This document shows positions 21,251-21,382 of a DNA stretch of 21,382 nucleotides, piece by piece (the first letter of the stretch is position 1; the number at the start of each line of letters is the position of its first letter). The DNA is from a virus. Under the pieces are notes generated by a model. That model saw only the letters and a list, made by a program, of their open reading frames with translations, did not search any database and was not told the DNA's origin. The stretch is taken from IMG/VR virus record IMGVR_UViG_3300042465_004530, positions 1-21,382 of that record. One strand, written 5' to 3'. Position numbers and translations under genes: made by a program.

Positions 21251-21382
21251 TCACTCTTCAGGCTTAATGTTAATGGTCTTCTTTGACCGTCCTATGTGGT
21301 ATTTAGGACACAATTCCCACTCACCCTTCTCCTTGAATGGAAGGATCTTTATTTTGTTCAGCGGAACCTTGTCCGTGATCTT
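21251..21382 (-). CDS. Partial protein, C-terminus only
   Basis: The last 43 codons of a gene that starts beyond the right edge. The visible end includes KVPLNKIKILPFKEKGEWEL, then CPKYHIGRSKKTINIKPEE and TGA at 21251-21253. The frame is open to the edge and reads in the same direction as its neighbours, with a 16-base gap to the methyltransferase. No family is recognised from this short piece. Confidence 0.5.
   Translation of the reverse strand, partial: KITDKVPLNKIKILPFKEKGEWELCPKYHIGRSKKTINIKPEE

Overview
The window looks like part of a large, strictly lytic, T4-type tailed phage genome, probably a myovirus from an environmental or aquatic source infecting a Gram-negative host. The main evidence is a T4 gp43-type family B DNA polymerase with both exonuclease and polymerase motifs. 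Around it sit a phage-type dUTPase, a GroES-like cochaperonin, an S-adenosylmethionine decarboxylase, a UV-damage endonuclease, two free-standing HNH endonucleases and a virion-protein-like gene. All 29 genes called here, two of them cut by the window edges, are on the minus strand, packed almost end to end, often with 4-bp ATGA, GTGA or TTGA overlaps. No non-coding stretch reaches 50 bases. I saw no tRNA, CRISPR array, integrase or convincing terminator. The host is not identified; heptose chemistry points to a Gram-negative bacterium with LPS.

Transcription runs right to left. From 21382 to about 17814 lie a partial gene, a class I methyltransferase, two GT-A glycosyltransferases, a third glycosyltransferase-like protein and a GT9/heptosyltransferase-like protein. 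From 17817 to 11098 lies a sugar module of lower G+C: a zinc-type alcohol dehydrogenase (MDR), the alpha and beta subunits of a TPP-dependent E1 dehydrogenase, a heptose-7-phosphate kinase (HldE N-half), an ADP-heptose 6-epimerase (HldD), a cupin, a HAD phosphatase, a heptose-1-phosphate nucleotidyltransferase (HldE C-half) and an NDP-sugar 4-epimerase. Four consecutive steps of ADP-L-glycero-D-manno-heptose synthesis can be drawn from these genes; only the isomerase GmhA is not seen.

From 11075 to 9206 are a GT2 glycosyltransferase with a TPR region, a virion-protein-like gene and a small basic protein, preceded by a possible T4-type late promoter at 11099-11106. From 9160 to 1 is the nucleotide, DNA-metabolism and host-takeover part: dUTPase, a DUF1599-like protein, a hypothetical protein, UV endonuclease, lysozyme-like protein, HNH endonuclease, SpeD, a second HNH endonuclease, DNA methyltransferase, GroES-like protein, DNA polymerase, and a partial Sm-like protein.

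The most interesting unit is the heptose, E1 and dehydrogenase module. My inference is that it makes and attaches an unusual sugar to the virion or the host surface. The twin HNH genes are the second point of interest: they share flanks, and their N-termini are tandem repeats of an Arg/Glu-rich 15-residue unit that has expanded differently in each copy.
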